This document shows, piece after piece, positions 49,813 through 63,500 of a stretch of 64,000 bases of DNA. The position numbers and the translations under genes are program-made. The notes beneath the pieces were generated by a model, which had not been told where the DNA came from, searched no databases, and saw only the letters and a program-made list of their open reading frames with translations. Each line of letters begins with the position of its first letter. Within the stretch, counting starts at the first letter, position 1. The DNA comes from Torreya grandis (lineage: Eukaryota > Streptophyta > Pinopsida > Cupressales > Taxaceae), in assembly GCA_037957365.1 (NCBI GenBank), contig JARHVA010004229.1, positions 842,501-906,500 of the forward strand, written 5' to 3'.

Positions 49813-51188
49813 CCTTGCTTCTTAGATCTCTTTTAAGTTTTTAGACCTGATTTAAAGGAACAAGATCTAAAACTAATTAATGGAAGATATATGAATAAAA
49901 AATTTGGGTTAATTATTCTTCAAAACTTTCTTTTCATATCCACTCAATCAATCATCAACATATAGATTAAGCAATGCATAAATAATTAACCAGACAAGTA
50001 TGAAAAAAAATTCCAAAAGATAACACACCATATATGTGGTAAACCCTCAAGGGGAAAAAAACCAAATGATATATACAAATGGAATATAGTATTACATTAC
50101 AAACGTAAACTTTAGTGAATCACCAAATTCACATGGAGCACCAACCCTAACCAACTAAGCACCAATTTAGCTAGGCTTTAGAAAGAACCCACTCATAAGG
50201 AATCACCAACCCCCTAAATGAATCAACAAAAAATAAGACACATAAAAGATAAAATTTATAAAACATTTTTTCTCATACATTATATGATTATCTCTTTCTT
50301 CATCTCTTCACACACTTTTATCCCTCTCAAATTAGCCTCTAGCCTTCTTTGCTTAACTATCCCTCTTTTTGACTTGATTAGGTCCTCTAACCTTGATCCA
50401 TATACATATAACCTATGTAACATTTTCATAAATAATACTATATATTCTTATTATGGTCTACAATACCTCCTTTTTCTCTATAATACACTATCTTGTTTAC
50501 TTGCTCTTAACTTTTTTCTAATAGGCCTAAAATTGCCTAATATTTATACAAGTCTCTTGTTCATATCTTTGTTAGTCAACAAAATACCACTAAAATATTA
50601 ATTTGGACATGAAATGGATATTATGACATCTCATATACATGTATAAAATGTTCTTTGAGTTATTTTAGGTTTGAACTGCCTTAATTAGGCCTTATCTCAC
50701 CTTTAGGTCTTATGGAGACCTAATCTCATTAGGTCTAATTATGACACATTACACTTTTCCTTCCTTTAAAATCATTAAACCACATTAAATATAATTAAAA
50801 TTTCATATTACCCTCCAATATACCCATTCTATGCTTATCTAGGCTTCATAACACTTTTTAGCTCCATTCACTACTTAAAACACACCATTAGCATTGTTCA
50901 CAATTAGCCCTGTGTATACACATAAAATATGTCTAAAATAATTTAAGTATAAACAAAAAATTTCTAATAAATCATGGAAAAATATACATATACATAATAT
51001 TCATGACATTAGGGTCATATCCATGCACTTTAGACTTCACAACTTAGGGTAAAATTACTCAAACCCTTCTCTGCAAGTAACCCACTCAGAACTGCTAACT
51101 AGATTCAAAACAAAATCATGGAAAATTGATCTTAAACACTTGAAATAATACTTAATATGACATATTATAATTAAAATATATAATTTTA

Positions 51189-51253
51189 CACACACACACA
51201 CACACACACATACATACATACATACATACATACATACATACATACATACATAG

Positions 51254-51304
<51 letters not shown>
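51189..51304. repeat. Compound (CA)n-(TACA)n-(TA)n microsatellite
   Basis: About 20 bp of CA, then about ten TACA units (about 51210-51253), then about 45 bp of TA. It lies inside the right LTR of element B. At the same place the left LTR (about 45260) has only TTTTACATCTCTATATCA. Confidence 0.95.
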
Positions 51305-51308
<4 letters not shown>

Positions 51309-51808
51309 TCTCAATTATAAATATTACAAGGTCTAATTTTAAATATTGGTCTTTCATACAAATCTTTTATCTTCAATACACACAAACTTGAACTAGTCAA
51401 TTCATTTTGGATTTACCATTTTAATTGACTTAATTAACTATACGACATTATTCAAAGCATTTATGGTACATATATGTCCCAAATATAAACATCATATGAT
51501 TTATATGCTTCATCTCAGGGCATAGAGCCTCAAAATCATCATTGTAACTTGGTTTCCAAGATTTTCCAATTTGAGTTGAAGGCTAGTCATGGTGAGTTTG
51601 ATGTTCAATACCTATATGAATAATTTAAATAAATACTCATATTAAATTTGTATTAACCTATGTGATAATTAGACCATTCTCAAATAGATAGATGATATGG
51701 TGAAATTAGAATATTGGTCGTGCAGATCAATCTCATGAACTTACACCTTTACTATCTCATTTGTACTAGACAAGTCAAATTATGAGAAAAAATTTCAACA
51801 TATCCACT

Positions 51809-51841
<33 letters not shown>
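51809..51841. repeat. (CA)n microsatellite
   Basis: About 32 bp of CA inside the right LTR of element B. The left LTR has no CA repeat at this place (near 45770). Confidence 0.93.
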
Positions 51842-51842
<1 letters not shown>

Positions 51843-53295
51843 TATATTTATTACATGTATTTAACAAACTCACCATGCAATTGTATTCATCCCTAGTCCA
51901 TGATAACACATCACCAATCAACTTCTTAGTTCTACCTATTTTTTTCACTATCTACACCATTAGGCCTTTTAGAGATAGGTCAACTTGTATGAATATTTTA
52001 TCTCTCCTAAGGGATAGAACATTATTATAAACCACCATTGAAATAAAATAAAAGTATCAAACTTCACCCTCCATCCATTTATCAACTTTGACTTGGTAAA
52101 CACTGATTTTTATAATAAATCTCTAAGAAACGAGGCCTTTCTTATAGGGACCACTCACTCTCTTTTAAAACCTATCACACCTAGATATTATTTGGAGAGT
52201 TTAATATAACCTTAAATAAATTTTATATCCTTTCCAATCCATTCTTATCACTTTATACAAATATCTTTCTCATTGGGTCACTGTTAGGATTTTATAGAGG
52301 GTTAATGCTATTTTTGATATTAATGATTATTCATAAAATATTGCCCCTCATTAAAAAAAATAATGCCTTGAGATATATAATACCATTACCCATATATCCT
52401 CACTATATTATGTTCCCATTTAGATAATTCAAATTCCAAAAAACACTTAAAAGTCCTTCTCGGGTTCAAAACCCTTCATTCTATGCACATGAGAGACCTC
52501 AAAACACTTTTTCTTGCCTGAACCTTAGAAATTTGTCTTAAAACATGGTAAAAGTACTTTAAACAACATTAAATACCTTTTAAAACACTCACATAATCAT
52601 ACTTGACTTGGAAACTGATCCTATTACCCTAGCTACTGACCATCTCTCTCCTTGCTCTTTAGGCCTTTGACCAATAAGTCACATTAGGCTTTGAAAATGA
52701 CCTTATATCCACTTTACAAGTTGTAAATATTTCATAAAAATTTCATAAAACATAATACCATTCTCAAAAATTCTATACATTCTTCATATTCCTTGAAAGT
52801 ACCTCATGACACCTCATTAGGTTAGGCAGGCTCTAGAACTAGTCTAGTTGCATACTAAGTTTGTAGGTCTAACCCTTGTAGGCTTACCCAAACACTCACT
52901 TGAGTGATCTAAATCCTCATAATAATTAAAAAAAAACCTTAAACATCCTCTTATTCCTCTATTTATCCATCTCACTAGGCCACTAACCTCATAATTTCTC
53001 ATAAGGTCTCTTCATGTAATGACCAATGTCATGTTTAGGCTTCCCAAGAACCTTATACTCAAGGACTGGTAATTAAACATTATTACCTTGTATTGGACCT
53101 TGAAATCAACCTAAAAATAATTATTAGGTTCCTTTAAATTTTATTTTTATAGAGAGACAATGAGTTTCCTTAAAATTATTTCTTGTCACATGGCTTCCTT
53201 GTCACATACCACTTCACCATGTATCTTTACTAGATGCATCTTGATATCATTGACATAAAACTTGACCTTGAAATCAATGACAACACTTATAAATA

Positions 53296-55554
53296 ACATA
53301 TTAATTTTATTTTGAGTTAAACCAAAATTATTATGATATTATAAAATGTATCAATCCATTTAATATAAATTGGGGATTCATAATTATTTTTATTCAAATA
53401 GATGTAATGAAAATTAAGTGAATGATTATTTAGACCTATAGGTAGCTATGTGTAGTTAATGTTTATTAGGAATTATCATAACACTATAAATTTGGGGAAA
53501 ATAATGATTTTATCCTAAAATGGTGTGTTGAGTGTATGCAATTTAATTGTAGGTAAATGTTTTGTATATGGGAAAACTCTAACTCAAATTAAGAGTGTCA
53601 ATAAAATAATATGCCTAGATATAGTAAGTAAAATCCATAAGTTTGTTATGGCCCAAGTAGATGTATTTTATTGTAATAAATAATTATATATTTAATTTAA
53701 GGATAATGACTTCTCCCATCAGATTGATTTTACAATGATTCTTTACTTGTTTTTGGTATACCATTTAGCTTTTATGAGAGTCCATGTGCATCGTTGGAAG
53801 AGTATGAAATCCTAATGAATAATTTAGATTATTATGTCAATTTACTATTGGTGCTTCTACCTATAAATACCCTATATTAATTAGGGATTTCTTATTTGGA
53901 ATTTTATTTATTTGGTGAGTGATGTGATTAGTTTAAAATTATCATTTATTTCTACTTACTCATATGTCTACATATATATAAATATATGTATGTTATTTCA
54001 CTTAATGTGTGTGTGTGTGTGTAGACATATGTATATATCCTATTTTTAAAAAGGTATTCCAATAGTGATGTATGCTATCTTTAATAAAAATTTTATATGA
54101 AATAAATACTCTATTGTATCTAAACATAGAGGTCTACTTACTAATATATTTTGAGTAAAATCATGTGTAAGTAAATATGTATATATGCATGTATATGATG
54201 CATATACAATAAGATTGGATGTAGTTGTGTTTTTAATAATTGTAACTATATTTAGAGGGTAAATCACTTTAAATACATAGTTAAATGATTGACTTTTATG
54301 AAAATTAAGTATGCAAAAATAGATCATGCATTGAGATGATGATAACTAGTAGCTTGATTTTTTTAGTGTTAGCTAGAAGGATTTGCATTGATAATTAATT
54401 TAGTGTTCATGTTATGTAATGTGAATTTTGATATAAAATATATGGATATAATTTTTTTGAAAAATCTAATTATGATGTCATAATGAAAAGTATCTTTAAC
54501 AAAACATGGGAGATTAAGAAATTAGATGTTGGTTTCATTAACTACACTTAGACTATAATTATTCTATGTTTTTGTTTTATAGAAAATGATATGAGACATT
54601 GTCTCATATACACAAATTAATATAAGTTGAAATTTATGTGGGAATTTGACATATTACAACCCATATACCTATCATATTTCCTTAATTTATGGTGTGTCAT
54701 GTACCAGCTAAGTTTGTGTGTGTGATTATGACTGATCTACATGATCTCAAAACTATAAATAAATATTTGGCCAAAGTAATGTTTATAGTTCGAATAATTT
54801 AATTTCACCTATTTTTATTAGTTTACATGTTTGAATGATATCACATTAGAGGAATGGATTTATATTATCTATCTCATTCATTGTATATATTAGTATAATT
54901 AAAACACATAGCTTCTTGTTGAGTTATCGATAATCTCATTGTTACAATCTACCCATCCATGAAGGGAGCACTGTTACCTAGTTGAGATATTGTGTGGGTG
55001 ATCTATGGTCTATGGTTGGTGTGTAAAATCACTCCAATGTTGCTCTGACTCCTAATAATTATTAATTAATTTATAATCATTATCATGTATTATTACTGAT
55101 TTTAATGAGCTTATGTGATGATCACATGTTTAGTGGAATATTACACTATTTGAATTCTGGTATTGAGTTCTATAAATGTCCATTTCTTTTATAATTTATA
55201 TGGAATTTTGATTACCACAATTGGCTATATTTTTAAAACTAATAAGGAATTTTGATTACCACATTTGGTTGTATACTTTTACAAATTTTAAATATTATCT
55301 ATAAGAGTGGATGTACTTATGAGATAAAAATATTATTTAAATCTATATTTGGAAATGTACAATCAATTTCAATCTCATGCTTGTTATTAGCTATTTGGTA
55401 TTTAAATGGATTAAGGAATTAACCATCAAGCTAAGAGTAACTAAAAATAATTATTACTAGATGCATTTAGTTAGAAAATGGGAAACCTTATATGTAGTTA
55501 ATGGAATGAGTTAAAAAAGTTATAACCGTAAGTGAACCTAGTTGGGTCTTAACA
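53296..55554 (+). repeat. 3' LTR of the gypsy element, second part
   Basis: Continues the 3' LTR after element B and aligns with about 30410-33238 of the 5' LTR: AATTGGGGATTCATAATTAT near 53380, CCTATAGGTAGCTATGT near 53436, CATACGCA-free but clear TGAGACATTGTCTCATATA near 54590, and the end GGGTCTTAACA at 55554. Confidence 0.88.
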
Positions 55555-57176
55555 TATTCCATACATGAGGGAGCAAATGAATTTAGAGAGAACATTCAAA
55601 ACCAAGATGGGAATATGACTAACATTTATAATAAAATAATACATGAAGCAATACATGCTAGTAAAATTCATAAAGAAACTAAATTATAATCTCAACTACA
55701 TGTATCACCCAAGAAAACATGTAAACCATAAAGTACAGTGTAAAGGCAATGTATACAACTATAACATTGTTTCACCAAGTGTTCATAAACTAAGCAAATA
55801 AACATCTTAGTAGTTAATTTAGATATCATCTTGAGTCTAATACACATAAATAAATATATCTACTATCCCCTAGTATTCATAATTTAGTTCAATATCACTA
55901 GGAGAAGAACCTCTAATCAGATAAATGATCACAATGTCAAAACTTCAATTTCACATAGATCACACATAAATAAATTGCTCTTATCTACTAATAGTCAATA
56001 AATTATTTCAATCTCACCTTGAAAATATCCCATTAGATAAATGATCACAATGTGAAAACTTTGGTTTCACAGATCATGCATAAATAAATATCTACTATCC
56101 ATTAGTAGCCAATAAATTATTATAATCTCCTCCAGATAATAACCTCTCATTAGATAAATCATCACAGTACAATAAATCACAAATATTCTATTCACAACCA
56201 AGAATAATACAATATTATTTTAAGTGAGCCATAAAAATCCAAGCCAAATTCCATAATACTTCAAATTTAGTTTCTACACTCATGAAGGTAAAAATCAATC
56301 CCATATTCCACTACCATAAACATAACTATGTATTATAGCTCAACAAACTAGTTTTGAAGGACATTGCACCTTGTTTTATTATAGAATTCAATATTTATAT
56401 TATTAATTATAATTGAATAGAGAGATTATTATATATCAAATAATATCAACCTATGATACACATAACATACATTGGATTCATAGAAATTACAAGTGATGTG
56501 TGGATATAATACTATCATAGTTTATGCATAGTTCTTTATTTAAGGAAACACACATATTGTAAACCTCATGGGAATATTTAATAGACTATATTATTAATGT
56601 AATCATATTTTATTATTTTTACATTTCCAAAACCATCCCTAGCCAAAGAGATAATAGATTATCAATGTACATTAAACCATGTTATCCATAATATATGCTT
56701 TGATTCGCAAAGCTCATAAGTGGAATCTATATTTACTATTACAATAGTTTTTATTAACTATTAATTTAATTAAAAAATTGTAACATATTTACTTTTTATG
56801 TTTTAAATTTATACACTTATTATATTCTTGTAATATATGTTAATTTCTTGTAATCTAAGTAGGAATTTGTCTCATACCGGTTTCTCTTAGAATAAAACCA
56901 CTTATTATATATGAAAATTCACTATTAGTGGGAAATAATTACACATAGTATATTTAATTATTAAATAGTATAAAAATAATTATAATTAAAATTTTCAAAT
57001 ATGATATTAATGTATTATATTTTCCTAAATCTATCCATTAACAATTACGTTCTAACTAACTAGTGTGATGCTACACATTACTACTAACATTGCATACAAA
57101 GTTAGTTTAGGAATCTTATACAAGATAAAACTTTTGTGGCCAAAAACACACCCATGAAAGTATAATATATCCAATT
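55555..57176. other. A+T-rich flank right of the gypsy element
   Basis: No open frame of note and no known motif apart from a short tandem repeat at 55845-56195. Confidence 0.5.
55845..56195. repeat. Tandem repeat, ~116 bp unit, three copies
   Basis: The landmark AGATAAATGATCACAATGT occurs near 55919 and 56035 and, as AGATAAATCATCACAGTAC, near 56152, a spacing of 116-117 bp. Each unit also has ACATAAATAAAT, a TCTACTA..AGT..TCAATAAATTA block and CAATCTCACC-like sequence. Confidence 0.8.
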
Positions 57177-60164
57177 TGTTTAAGGTAAAATAACTAAGAA
57201 GGGGGGCATGAATCAGTGAGCCTAGATATTTCAATTTCAATTGTAGTCCTTTGAGATATTAACCAATCAACATATATCAACTTGATCAAGAAGCATTAAA
57301 AAGATAAATCATACATTTAATGCATACAAAAGATCAAACACATAAAATAATTCTTGTGGGAAACCCTCATGAGGAATAAAACCCATTCTCAAGCCTACAA
57401 CACAAATTGACAACTCTCCTATAAGAAATTACAAACAAAAGATTGATCAAATATTTCATACTAGAAAACCTTGATCATATCCTCTTGACCAAAGGTATTT
57501 AGTGAAACCCCAATTTGAAAAGGAAAAACTACCCCTAAGGAAGACCAAGTCCTTTATACCATCCTTTGAAAACCTCTACTTTAGAAATGATTTCTTCAAC
57601 ACCTGATGATGGATCTCTATTTTCTAACCCCTAAAAAAACTCTCTCTCTATCTCAAACAAGCCTTTCATATAGGAATATCATAATCTCTCTTCTTATTCA
57701 GTTGAATTGTCCTCATATACATGCTCAAACATCTTTTCATATCCTCAAATTTAAAGAAAACTATTATGACATTAGGAACATGACCTATAGGTCATATACA
57801 TAGTCCACAAATTGTTTTTCTTATAAACACAACCAATAGGCACACTAACTATCCTTCCTTCTTCATTTCAACACATAATGCTCACACAATCCTTCTCTAA
57901 AATCTCACATTAAAAAATCCCACTTACAAGTCAATAAACCAAAACATTTGGTTTCATAATATATAGAGAAATCAAGAATTAAAAAGATCACAATATATCT
58001 TTTTTGGCTACAAAACATGCCTTCACCCTTAAGGCATCCAACATGGGTCAAACTTAAGTACAATCCGCTTTCATAGAAGGTCCTATGGAGACCCATTCAA
58101 CTCTCTAAAATTTCTCTGAGAAAAAAAAAACATAGTAAAATTTTAAAAATACAAAGCTCCACCCCTTATGTCCCCTAGGACATACTCAAATGATCATAGC
58201 CACCTTTTATCACCTCTATGTATGCTCAATCAACTCAAACAGAGACCTTATACACAAGAACACCATTACCAAACATACAATCAACTTCTTAATCATTATT
58301 TATACTCAAGATGGATTGATCACACTTCCAAAATACTCATAGAGAATCCTCATGGAGTATACAACATTTTCTAATAGATAATTCACCATAACATATTGAA
58401 ATAACATATACATAAGCTCAATCACTCTTGTTGAGTCAATTACAATCCATGAACAAACACATAGTTAATTTTGAAGCTCAAAATATTTCTCTATACACAC
58501 TTATATATCTTCAAATCCATATTTATAGATTTTCCTTGTAGAACTCTACATATTTTATTTTTATTGCAATAGAAAATTTGAATTATATCAAAATATATAG
58601 ATAAAATATAGATCTCTAGTTTTTCCCTACATTAAATTCAAATATTTGAATTCAAATGGTCACAATTAAACCTCTATGATTTTACTTTCATCTCTTATCC
58701 TCGATTCTTAGATAATTTTCACACCATTCATCTTATTCAATATTTAACACATAGGAACGAATTCTTAGATGTTAAACCTCATTTACTTTGACCTCATCTC
58801 ATGTAATATGGAAATTTTGACTTAATGTACTCTATCAATCTTTGTAGATCTACTAGGTCTTTAACTATCAATGCTCATTGTTTGATCAATCTGTACAAAC
58901 ACCCAGTCACCATTAGATCCTTATAATCTACCTTGGCTCAATCATTCAACATCATGCACCTATCCTCAACTCACTTCTTCTTGACTTTTTATATTAATGC
59001 AAACCTTCAATATTGCTTGAAATTTAACTTGTGCATAAATGACTAAGTATGGGGACCCATCAATATGCTTGGAATGCCAACATTGAATGGACATATATTT
59101 TGCTACAATAAATCTCATGTCCCAAAAATTATACCATATGTTCTCATTTAGAATAGGAATCTAACCATATAACAAAGTGCTCTAGAAACCTTTATACATG
59201 TGAGATATATCATAACTAAAATTCCTTCTTAAAATATTCTATCATAGAGCCAACTATGTCAAAAACTTGCTTGGGAGGCTATCTTTGAACAAGCATATCT
59301 TTTGATGAACTTCATTGCATGATCCAAATTTTAGTACAAATCAACTAGGATGAAAAATTAATAAACCCATATTATCAGTTTCTCTTGACACCTTTACACA
59401 TGCAATATATGACATCATCAAAATGCCCACTCAGCTATCCTTGCCACACACAAATTTGTCTATGAAAAAAAGAGTCGAACTACATGGGAGCCCTATTTTG
59501 CATATGCATATCTTTTGACATTATTTTTAACATGATCTAAAAATTAGCACAAATAAATTAGGAACAAAAATGAACAAACCCATATGATTACCTTTTCTTG
59601 AAACATCCACATGTATGAGATATTCCACAATTAAAATGCTTACTTGGCTCTTCTTTCCACTTTACAAATCTGGCTAAGTATGGAAAAACATTGTCAAAAT
59701 GCCTAGAAGCCCAACTTTGCACCCATATATCTTTGACTATGATTAGGTACATGAACTAAGATTTAACACATAGAAACTAGGTAAAAATGTGATCAAAACA
59801 ATATGACCAAATCCCCTTGACTCATCCACATGTGGCAATGGTGACATCAGTAAATTAACCACTCATGTTTTTCACCATTAGACCCAAACTATTTAGATGA
59901 AAACTATGGACTATCGAATGGATTTGAATTACGCACACCAGCTGTCAAGGAATATATAACATATTAGGTACATTTTTCACATGATTCAATCACCATAATA
60001 ATACCTAAACATATCTAATTATGCCAAAACTGAAGAACACCAAAGCCTCCTTTAAGCACACTAAGACAAGTACATTATACACTTTTTCATTGTTACCTAG
60101 TTTATCGAAGAACTTCATCCACTCATAAGGACACTTCTATGACATAAATAAAAAGTATTCAACA
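57177..60164 (-). repeat. Probable solo LTR related to element A
   Basis: Begins TGTTTAAGGTAAAATAACTAAG, closely matching the left edge of element A (TGTTAGAGGTAAAATAATC). Later parts match its LTR (CTAAGTATGG, CAACTTTGCACC, CACATGTGA modules; AAAGC..CTT.AAGCACACT near 60040). It ends ATTCAACA, like ATTCCAACA in element A. Flanks CAATT and TAATA agree at three of five positions. No interior or second LTR follows, so it is best read as a solo LTR left by recombination. It is 2.99 kb against 1.2 kb for element A, partly because an internal module is repeated four times. Confidence 0.6.
59035..59895. repeat. Four tandem copies of a ~210 bp LTR module
   Basis: Each copy has a CTAAGTATGG-like start, a TTGCA..ATATCTTTGA block and a CCACATGTGAGATAT-like block. 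The last occurs near 59197, 59397, 59609 and 59829, a spacing of 200-220 bp. The LTRs of element A hold one copy each (about 34917-35110 and 38040-38230). Confidence 0.7.
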
Positions 60165-60497
60165 TAATATGCATATATACAATAATATATTAGAGTTATT
60201 TATTCATTATATTCATTCTATGCTCAAGAGATAAGTTAATTCTATAAAAAAACTATTCTTAACTATGCAAGTTGACTAGTTTTTCTAGTTAACATTTATC
60301 TCCAGACATATAATGAATACAAAATTTTATAATAGGTTTATTATAGCCTATTAATTCATTAAATAATTTCATATGAATCCATATATTGTTGTTCTATAGT
60401 CACTACCAGTTGTGGATTATGACTTAATTCATCACTAGTTGGACTTCTAGATCTAGGAATGTGCAATTATTTATTTAATTAAGTTTTATGGATGAAA

Positions 60498-60500
<3 letters not shown>
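60165..60500. other. A+T-rich DNA without recognisable gene
   Basis: Nothing recognised. It lies between the solo LTR and the (TA)n tract. Confidence 0.45.

Positions 60501-60538
<38 letters not shown>
60501..60538. repeat. (TA)n microsatellite
   Basis: About 38 bp of uninterrupted TA. Confidence 0.97.
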
Positions 60539-60539
<1 letters not shown>

Positions 60540-63500
60540 CATCCTTATTATGTTTTGGAATACATATTATAATTTTTAAAAACTTTTAACACAAAAGATA
60601 TTGTTTTCCCCTACATCTGATTTATTTCTCCACCATAAAGCACGTAGAAGCACCAATATACACACTATCTTATTTATAGTTTTTAGATTAATATTTATAC
60701 TAAATAATAAAATTATTAATATTTTAAACTCATTTCAAATTTCCCTACTAATCAAAAAATTCCTACTTAACTCCAACATGAATTTGTTTAGGAATAAAAG
60801 CTACAAAAGATCTAGTTACTTGCCTTTTTCTCATGCTAATAAAATTAGATTCTTCCTTGAAATAGGACTATCTTATTATAGTGATGCCCCCAAATTTATC
60901 ATTTTCCTCACAAAATTTGGAATTATTAAGACCATATATGAGTGCCTTCACTTCTCCCTTTTTGGTTTTTTGATATTCCTATTTACTCTCTTACACTATT
61001 TCCTCTTTGAAATTATCATCTTCCAAAAATGTTCCAAATGTCCTCTAACATGAGATAACATATCTTAATTTCTTACCCCCTAATTCTTATTCCCTATTAA
61101 TGACACATGTCCACTTGTATTTATATATTTTATTACCAACTAAAATATTATTCATGGAGGTTTCAGTCATTTTTTTTAATATAAAATGATCATAGAGGGT
61201 TTACAAGTTATTACTTCTTACACTAAGTTAATATTACCTCCATATATTGTACTATTCCCCATACTATGTTTTGTAAATTTTTATCACATATTCTTCTCAA
61301 ATATTACTCATGTCAAAATTATAAAATCAACTTTTGAAAAAGCTTACCTCTCATGTTCTTTATAATGTACCTCCAAAAAAACTCATCCCACTTGGCCCAT
61401 GTGCACATAAATAAAAGATTCATCATCATATGGGTAGGCTTATGGGTAAAATAGAGACAAATAAAATAAGGTTTTCGTGTCAACCAAAAGGTTAAAAAGG
61501 TGGTTGAATGGACAAAGTTAAATTTCCACGAATGGGTTGTGTTTGTGGGTGAACCAAACCTCACACCAAGGTTGGTTAAACCTCATACAGGGTTAATTAT
61601 TCTTAAATTTATTAATTACAACATGGTTAGACACCAATTTCACATAGAATATTTTTATTTCATCTAATATTCCAAACTAATGACATGGAGGGGTCATTTA
61701 ATTATTTTCTCTACAAGGGTTATTTTAAATCATAAGGGAAGGTTTAAATCTTACAAAATAATAATGTAATAAACCCATTAATTCTCTAGTAGAAGCCTAA
61801 GCTTATAGATGAAATCCATTATATGAAAATTGTAAATAAATCAAATAATTCTAATCACAACCTAACAATATTAGTCTATGATTATTCTAAGATACTATAA
61901 ATTACCATAGTTTGTTGGATACATTAGTCAAATTAATTATAAGGTGAAATAAACAATAACATATAATAAAAAAACACACACAAATAAAGAATCACATAAT
62001 GAAAACTATCTCTAACACCAAAACTAAATAACCAATTAATGTGTGCGTGATATGTTCCCAAGTTGTTAGGTATATTCCCTTGTGTACATATACAAGAATC
62101 TCTCCAATGATAATTTGCCTCTTCTTATTCCTTAGATCTGAGGTTTTACTTGTGTTCATCTCAATCAAGCAAAATAATAGTTAGTCTGACCTTAGACTCA
62201 AATATCAACAAGACTAAGAATATACAATTATCAAATAAATTGATGTAATGTAATATGATAGTAACTAAAATCAAATAGATACAAGTTTAAAAAATAAAAT
62301 AAAATAATATATTCTAATGTAATCAATATTCCCTCTGGCATACTATAATCAACTATCAATCTAAGGAGCATACATCTAGGTATTATAACCAAAATTAAAT
62401 AATAGCCAATAAATAGTTAGATTCATTATCTTAGTATTAATGTAGTTTGATAAGGGTAAAACTTGATGTAACATCATCCACCTAAACTAGATCATATTCC
62501 CAATGAATTCACTTTCAAATAAACTCACATTCATTAATCTATAAAAAAATAAATGTGGGAATATCTTATTAATAAAATCTTCATAGTTTTCCTAAGTAAT
62601 ACTATCTTTGTAATAGTGGTCCCACAATACCTGGTATTGATATACCTCTCAATTTTGAAATTAAGTTCACATGAGTTAAGTACTATTATTGGTCGAATGG
62701 ATACCACCCCAAGTTAATAACATAAATTCATTCATATATCAAAAATTATAAGGATCAACTACATCGTATCTAAGTTGTGTTAAATGAAATGACTTTATTT
62801 TCTTACTTTTATACATATTTGTTTACAAAAATGTACATTCTTAGCAATATTCTCGTTGATTCTAGCCTAAAAAATACTAGAGATCACTAAAAATACAAAA
62901 ATTGACTATTGAAAGTATCACAGTTATGTACATATCTCTTTCTTAGAGAGTATTTTTCCTTCATCCCCAAATAAAAATGTCAAGAACTAACAAAGGGTGA
63001 TATTAACAAATAAATACTTACACTACTCAAAATATCTCCTGATAATTATGAAGATGAATAATAAATCAAAATAATACCTTTCTAATGAACAAAACTTATT
63101 AACTACTAAGTCAATATGAGACTAACTAATATCCAACCCCATCTCTTTGTACTCATATTATTAATCCATAAATCATCCCTTTAGTCCTTGCAAACTAATG
63201 CTCTCCAAGACCTAATGATCTACAAAAAGTGTACAAAATTGATAACACAACATATAATAATAATAATCCCCAAGTAGTTAAAAAATGGATTGCACAAGGA
63301 TTTTTACCAAAATTTTCTAAAATAAGTACACAAGGTTTAATTTATCACCCAAACATTCTAAAATTGCATTAATATTCTACCAAACATACCAAACTAGTAT
63401 CCAATATCTCAACTTAGCTCATCTCCATTTTATCATACCTAGGAGAAAATAATGCTACAATTATCATAACAAGTAAGGTTGTGGATCACATTATCCATTC

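Larger units (their letters stand above)
43953..53295 (-). mobile_element. Element B: large gag-only Ty1/copia-like LTR retrotransposon
   Basis: Direct LTRs of about 3.4 kb (43953-47338 and 49878-53295) flank a 2.5 kb interior that encodes only a decayed copia-type Gag on the minus strand. No protease, integrase, reverse transcriptase or RNase H is seen. ACATA flanks both sides. It resembles terminal-repeat elements with GAG (TR-GAG), which need enzymes from an autonomous partner. By eye the LTRs are about 75-80% alike, so it is an old copy. Like element A, it sits in the gypsy element in antisense. Confidence 0.82.
49878..53295 (-). repeat. Right LTR of element B (5' LTR in element orientation)
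   Basis: Aligns with 43953-47338. Its inner edge reads TAATGGAAGATATATGA against TGATGGAAACAATATGA in the left copy. Its outer edge is TTATAAATA, directly followed by ACATA. On the minus strand the usual initiator-Met primer site is missing after the LTR, which runs straight into AGTTTTAGATCTTG. A small deletion is likely. Confidence 0.8.

Noticed and set aside
60601..61053. 150-codon open frame on the plus strand
   Set aside because: No recognised domain. It is dominated by Phe, Ile, Leu, Asn and Lys, as expected from A+T-rich DNA, with no supporting context. A frame of this length by chance is less usual here but not enough for a gene call.
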